This document shows positions 15,330-18,140 of a stretch of DNA of 18,140 bases, piece by piece (position 1 is the stretch's first letter; each line of letters opens with the position of its first letter). Under the pieces are notes generated by a model. The model saw only the letters and a program-made list of their open reading frames with translations. It was not told the DNA's origin and did no database searches. The stretch spans positions 1 through 18,140 of the forward strand of contig DIUF01000021.1 of the NCBI GenBank assembly GCA_002422285.1, read 5' to 3'. The DNA is from Flavobacteriales bacterium UBA6165 (GTDB lineage: Bacteria > Bacteroidota > Bacteroidia > Flavobacteriales_D > Crocinitomicaceae). Both the position numbers and the translations under genes were made by a program.

Positions 15330-17969
15330 ATGAAGAATTTATTCGCCTTAACTATCATCGTGCTGCTGAGCCAAGTGCTCTGGAGTCAGTGTCAAACTGG
15401 CGCCTTTTATGGTTTGCAACCAACCTATAATTGCCCCAATGCCTCAGAATTATTCGGCGACCCCAATGGTGGTGTATTTCAAGGACCAGGGGTTAGTGGA
15501 AATATGTTTTCTCCTATTCAAGCAGGCTTAGGCACACATGTGATTTCATACACCAGTGCTCCTAGTGCACCAGTAGCAGGCTATACTGCTACAGCAGGAT
15601 TGCCAAATGCACCGGAATCTGTGTCGCTGACCACGGTTACACTTTCAGATGATCAACTCAGCAACCCACTTCCTATTGGTTTTGATTTTACGTTTTTTGG
15701 AAATGTATACAACCAATTTAGAATTTCATCCAACGGATATATCACTTTCGATATGATGACCTTCGAAAATGGCTGTTGTCAAGGTCAATTGATACCAGAC
15801 ACTTGGGAGCCAAATAATCTAATTGCTTTGGCTTGGAATGATTTAAACCCTGCTGCCGGTGGAACAATAGGATATACCACGATTGGCTCCGCTCCAAACC
15901 GTATACTTGTTGTTGAGTTCAATAGCGTGCCGCATTTCGGAGGCGGGGGCTTACCAGTAACCGTACAAGCAAAACTATTTGAGTCTAACGGAAATATTGA
16001 AATTCATTCCACTCAAAACTCAAGTGACGGTTCTGCCCATACCATTGGCGTGGAAAGCACAAATGGCTCTTGTGGAATTACTGCCCCTAATATGAATGCG
16101 AGCTTTAATTTATCTGTGGTAAACCAAATGGTACTTTTCACGGCTGACCCAGGTTCGTATTACGGACATCAAACAGGACTGCCTATTGCATTGTATTCTG
16201 GTGCATTCACATCACTTAATTTGACGAATGATGCTTTGTCCGCTCCCCTGCCACTTGGTTTTTCTTTCGATTTTTATGGCACCAACTACAATCAAGCCTA
16301 CGTTTCCTCGAATGGCTTTTTGACATTCAGTAATGATGGAAATAACGGTTGTTGTGAAGGTGGACTTTTGCCCAATGTCGCAAATCCAAATAATTTAATT
16401 GCCTTTGCCTGGAACGATTTGAATCCAGCCTTGGGGGGAACGATTGGATATACCACCATCGGTTCGGCTCCAAATCGAGTTTTTGTTCTGGATTTCACGA
16501 ATATTCAACACACTAGTGGAGGAAATCCTGTTACAGTTCAATTGAAATTGTTTGAAACCTCAAATCTTGTTGAGGTGCATTCCACGCAAAACGCCTCAAA
16601 TGGTGCAGCAATGACCATGGGATTGGAAAATGCCAATGGCACTGAGGCAAACACCCCGCCTGGGAGAAATTCAAGCACGACCTTTAGTGTAAATAACGAG
16701 CGTACCATTTTCTTTCCTTATTACACTTCAATCCAAATTACAGATGTCATAAGTATTGATGACAGTGAACCCCCTATTCCTTATGACTCATTCCCTATGC
16801 CTGTAGTTGCACAATGTGAGGTCATGTTTTTAAATGAACAATTTGCTTTTGACAATTGCAGCGAATTTGTCTATGGAACCACTGATGTTACCTTCCCTAT
16901 CACAGAATCCACAACCGTTACCTGGACATTCACTGATGCGGCTGGCAACGTTTCAACAACGACCCAAGAAGTTCTTATCAATGACACCCAAGCCCCTGTT
17001 GCATCAGGCTTTGTGATAACAATAACTGCACAAGGATTTTTAACTGACGAAGTTTTTTGGACTTTTACCAACGGTAGTGGAACAATAGTGGCTTCTGGAG
17101 GGCCTTATTGGGATGGCGGTTTCGGAACTATTTTAGAACAAGTTGTTGTGAGTGGAACTAATGGTCCTTATACTTTTATGGGCACAACTGCTGGTTTCTT
17201 TAACGATAACACTTTCGGGTTTACCATCCAATGCCAAGGACAAACAGTGGCTGGCGGAACAGTGAATCCGGGTCAAACTTTGAGCGTGCCAAATATCGCA
17301 GCATGTAATAGTTTTACACCAATTACAGCTTATTGTCAATTAAATGCTTTACAGCCTGTTTCTGCAACAGACAACTGCGCCGGTCAAGTGCAAGGCACCA
17401 ACAACGCGGTTTTCCCAATCACTTCATCAACCTCGGTCACATGGACTTTTGATGATGGTAATGGCAACATATCTACCGAACAACAACAGGTGACAATTGT
17501 CAATTTGAATACCGAGGTTCTATTTGTTACAGGATCCTTATTGGCCACCGAAAACACAGCGGGCGTAACATACTCATGGGTAGATTGCAACAATAATTTT
17601 GCTCCACTGGGTGTTTTTGCTCCTTCATATACCCCAACCGCTAATGGTTCTTATGCCGTTGTATTGACCATTGGAGATTGCTCCGTAACCAGTCCATGTT
17701 TTGTACTGAATAACCTTCATGTGGTAGCGAATGATTTGTCCATGTTCCAAGTTTACCCCAATCCAGCCAATGGTTCGGTAACGATTAACAGCACTGTGGC
17801 CGGCCAAATTGAAATCATCGATATGAGCGGAAAAGTAGTTCGCACAAATGCTGTTGAACAAGGTCCACAAACACTAGATCTTCAAGAAATATCATCAGGA
17901 ACATACACTGTTCGGATGATTTCAAATGATGCCGTTTACAACTGTAGGCTTATTATTGGTTCAAATTAA
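15330..17969 (+). CDS. Secreted multi-domain protein with type IX secretion C-terminal sorting domain
   Basis: This 879-residue protein starts with a signal peptide (MKNLFALTIIVLLSQVLWSQ, probably cut near residue 19). Residues 37-75 carry a GGVFQGPGVSGNMF...GLGTHVISY motif common in Bacteroidota surface proteins. Two homologous modules follow (about 99-268 and 293-465). Each has an SSNGY/F(I/L)TF strand, a vicinal Cys pair (NGCCQG, NGCCEG), AWNDLNPA, GGTIGYTTIGSAPNR and HSTQN; DNA in this core is also alike, offset by 576 bases. Two HYR-like Ig modules (about 475-557 and 660-726) share TFPITxSTxVTWTF and flank a region with no recognised domain (558-660). An Ig-like segment (730-795) precedes the T9SS type A tail (about 800-879), seen as FQVYPNPANGSVTI, IEIIDMSGKVVR and SSGTYTVRM. 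The protein is probably exported through the outer membrane and anchored at the cell surface. No enzyme motif is visible, so adhesion or matrix binding is only a guess. Confidence 0.88.
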   Translation: MKNLFALTIIVLLSQVLWSQCQTGAFYGLQPTYNCPNASELFGDPNGGVFQGPGVSGNMFSPIQAGLGTHVISYTSAPSAPVAGYTATAGLPNAPESVSLTTVTLSDDQLSNPLPIGFDFTFFGNVYNQFRISSNGYITFDMMTFENGCCQGQLIPDTWEPNNLIALAWNDLNPAAGGTIGYTTIGSAPNRILVVEFNSVPHFGGGGLPVTVQAKLFESNGNIEIHSTQNSSDGSAHTIGVESTNGSCGITAPNMNASFNLSVVNQMVLFTADPGSYYGHQTGLPIALYSGAFTSLNLTNDALSAPLPLGFSFDFYGTNYNQAYVSSNGFLTFSNDGNNGCCEGGLLPNVANPNNLIAFAWNDLNPALGGTIGYTTIGSAPNRVFVLDFTNIQHTSGGNPVTVQLKLFETSNLVEVHSTQNASNGAAMTMGLENANGTEANTPPGRNSSTTFSVNNERTIFFPYYTSIQITDVISIDDSEPPIPYDSFPMPVVAQCEVMFLNEQFAFDNCSEFVYGTTDVTFPITESTTVTWTFTDAAGNVSTTTQEVLINDTQAPVASGFVITITAQGFLTDEVFWTFTNGSGTIVASGGPYWDGGFGTILEQVVVSGTNGPYTFMGTTAGFFNDNTFGFTIQCQGQTVAGGTVNPGQTLSVPNIAACNSFTPITAYCQLNALQPVSATDNCAGQVQGTNNAVFPITSSTSVTWTFDDGNGNISTEQQQVTIVNLNTEVLFVTGSLLATENTAGVTYSWVDCNNNFAPLGVFAPSYTPTANGSYAVVLTIGDCSVTSPCFVLNNLHVVANDLSMFQVYPNPANGSVTINSTVAGQIEIIDMSGKVVRTNAVEQGPQTLDLQEISSGTYTVRMISNDAVYNCRLIIGSN
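15859..16508 (+). repeat. Internal gene duplication in the secreted-protein gene (paired ~190-codon modules)
   Basis: These coordinates mark the most conserved core of the two modules, not their full extent. The segment from 15861 (start of GTIGYTTIGSAPNR) recurs from 16437, an offset of 576 bases or 192 codons. Peptide identity across the core is near complete, while third codon positions differ. This suggests an old intragenic duplication held by selection and not a recent slippage product. Confidence 0.75.
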
Positions 17970-17993
17970 TTGTAGTTCTAAAATAAATGAAAG

Positions 17994-18023
17994 AAAGTCG
18001 TCTGAAAAAAGACGACTTTTTTT
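17994..18023 (+). terminator. Intrinsic terminator after the secreted-protein gene
   Basis: A perfect 9-bp stem, AAAGTCGTC (17994-18002) with GACGACTTT (18011-18019), encloses an eight-base loop TGAAAAAA. The right arm runs into seven T (18017-18023). It lies 25 bases past the stop codon. The A-rich left flank could also allow termination from the opposite strand. Confidence 0.9.
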
Positions 18024-18080
18024 GTGACGCACGGTTTGAAATAACACAAGACTTTTGGTTCACAAAACATAAAAAATAGA

Positions 18081-18120
18081 ACGCGGATTGCACTGATTTT
18101 GCAGATTCCCGCAGATTTAC
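18081..18120. repeat. Short imperfect tandem repeat with GATT cores
   Basis: Four units of about ten bases follow each other: ACGCGGATTG, CACTGATTTT, GCAGATTCCC and GCAGATTTAC. The GATT cores are spaced 9, 9 and 10 bases apart. Similar GCGGATT/GCAGATTT strings are, as I recall, scattered between genes in Bacteroidota. Nothing indicates coding. Confidence 0.5.
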
Positions 18121-18127
18121 CCTATCG

Positions 18128-18140
18128 CCTGTCTGCCGAA
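18128..18140. repeat. Possible left half of a REP-like hairpin cut by the window edge
   Basis: The last bases read CCTGTCTGCC followed by GAA. I recall intergenic hairpins in Bacteroidota of the form CCTGyCTGCC-GAA-GGCAGrCAGG; this would be the left arm and loop. The right arm lies outside the window, so this is a prediction. Confidence 0.35.

Overview
The window reads as an ordinary chromosomal stretch from a member of the Bacteroidota, most likely Flavobacteriales; the family cannot be fixed from the sequence. The grounds are: promoter -7 boxes of the TAnnTTTG type in front of most genes, no strong Shine-Dalgarno sequences, a DUF2723 membrane protein, a MetH split into two proteins, a neighbouring DUF2520/KdsC-like pair, and a large secreted protein ending in a type IX secretion (Por) sorting domain. 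GC content is low to moderate and codon use looks even across the large genes.

Layout. 1-84 (-) is the N-terminal tip of isoleucyl-tRNA synthetase. 85-622 holds no intact gene. It contains the ileS promoter, a stray copy of the last codons of the neighbouring helicase gene, and a small antitoxin-like gene broken by one in-frame amber codon. 623-4309 (-) is a SWIM/SNF2-family helicase. 4527-9110 (+) is a two-gene unit of a DUF2723 multi-pass protein (glycosyltransferase-like) and a NodB-type polysaccharide deacetylase, probably acting on envelope glycans. 9118-10074 (-) is a 2-oxoglutarate/Fe(II)-type oxygenase convergent with that unit. 10188-11478 (+) carries a Rossmann/DUF2520 protein and a KdsC-like HAD phosphatase. 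11569-15243 (+) carries the two halves of cobalamin-dependent methionine synthase: a homocysteine-binding protein, then a folate/B12/activation-domain protein. 15330-17969 (+) is a secreted multi-domain protein with a T9SS tail, closed by a clear intrinsic terminator. The last 60 bases hold short GATT-centred repeats and what looks like half of a repeated hairpin cut by the window edge.

Functional links: the two metH genes must work together as one enzyme, and the DUF2723/deacetylase pair is likely co-transcribed. The others look like independent housekeeping or surface functions.

I see no tRNA, rRNA, CRISPR array, intact transposase, prophage or convincing new defence or biosynthetic system. 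The most unusual spot is 188-653. There a 32-bp copy of the helicase 3' end brackets an interval with a decayed antitoxin-like gene, which suggests a small insertion or recombination scar. The second point of interest is metH, split by two consecutive in-frame TAA codons.
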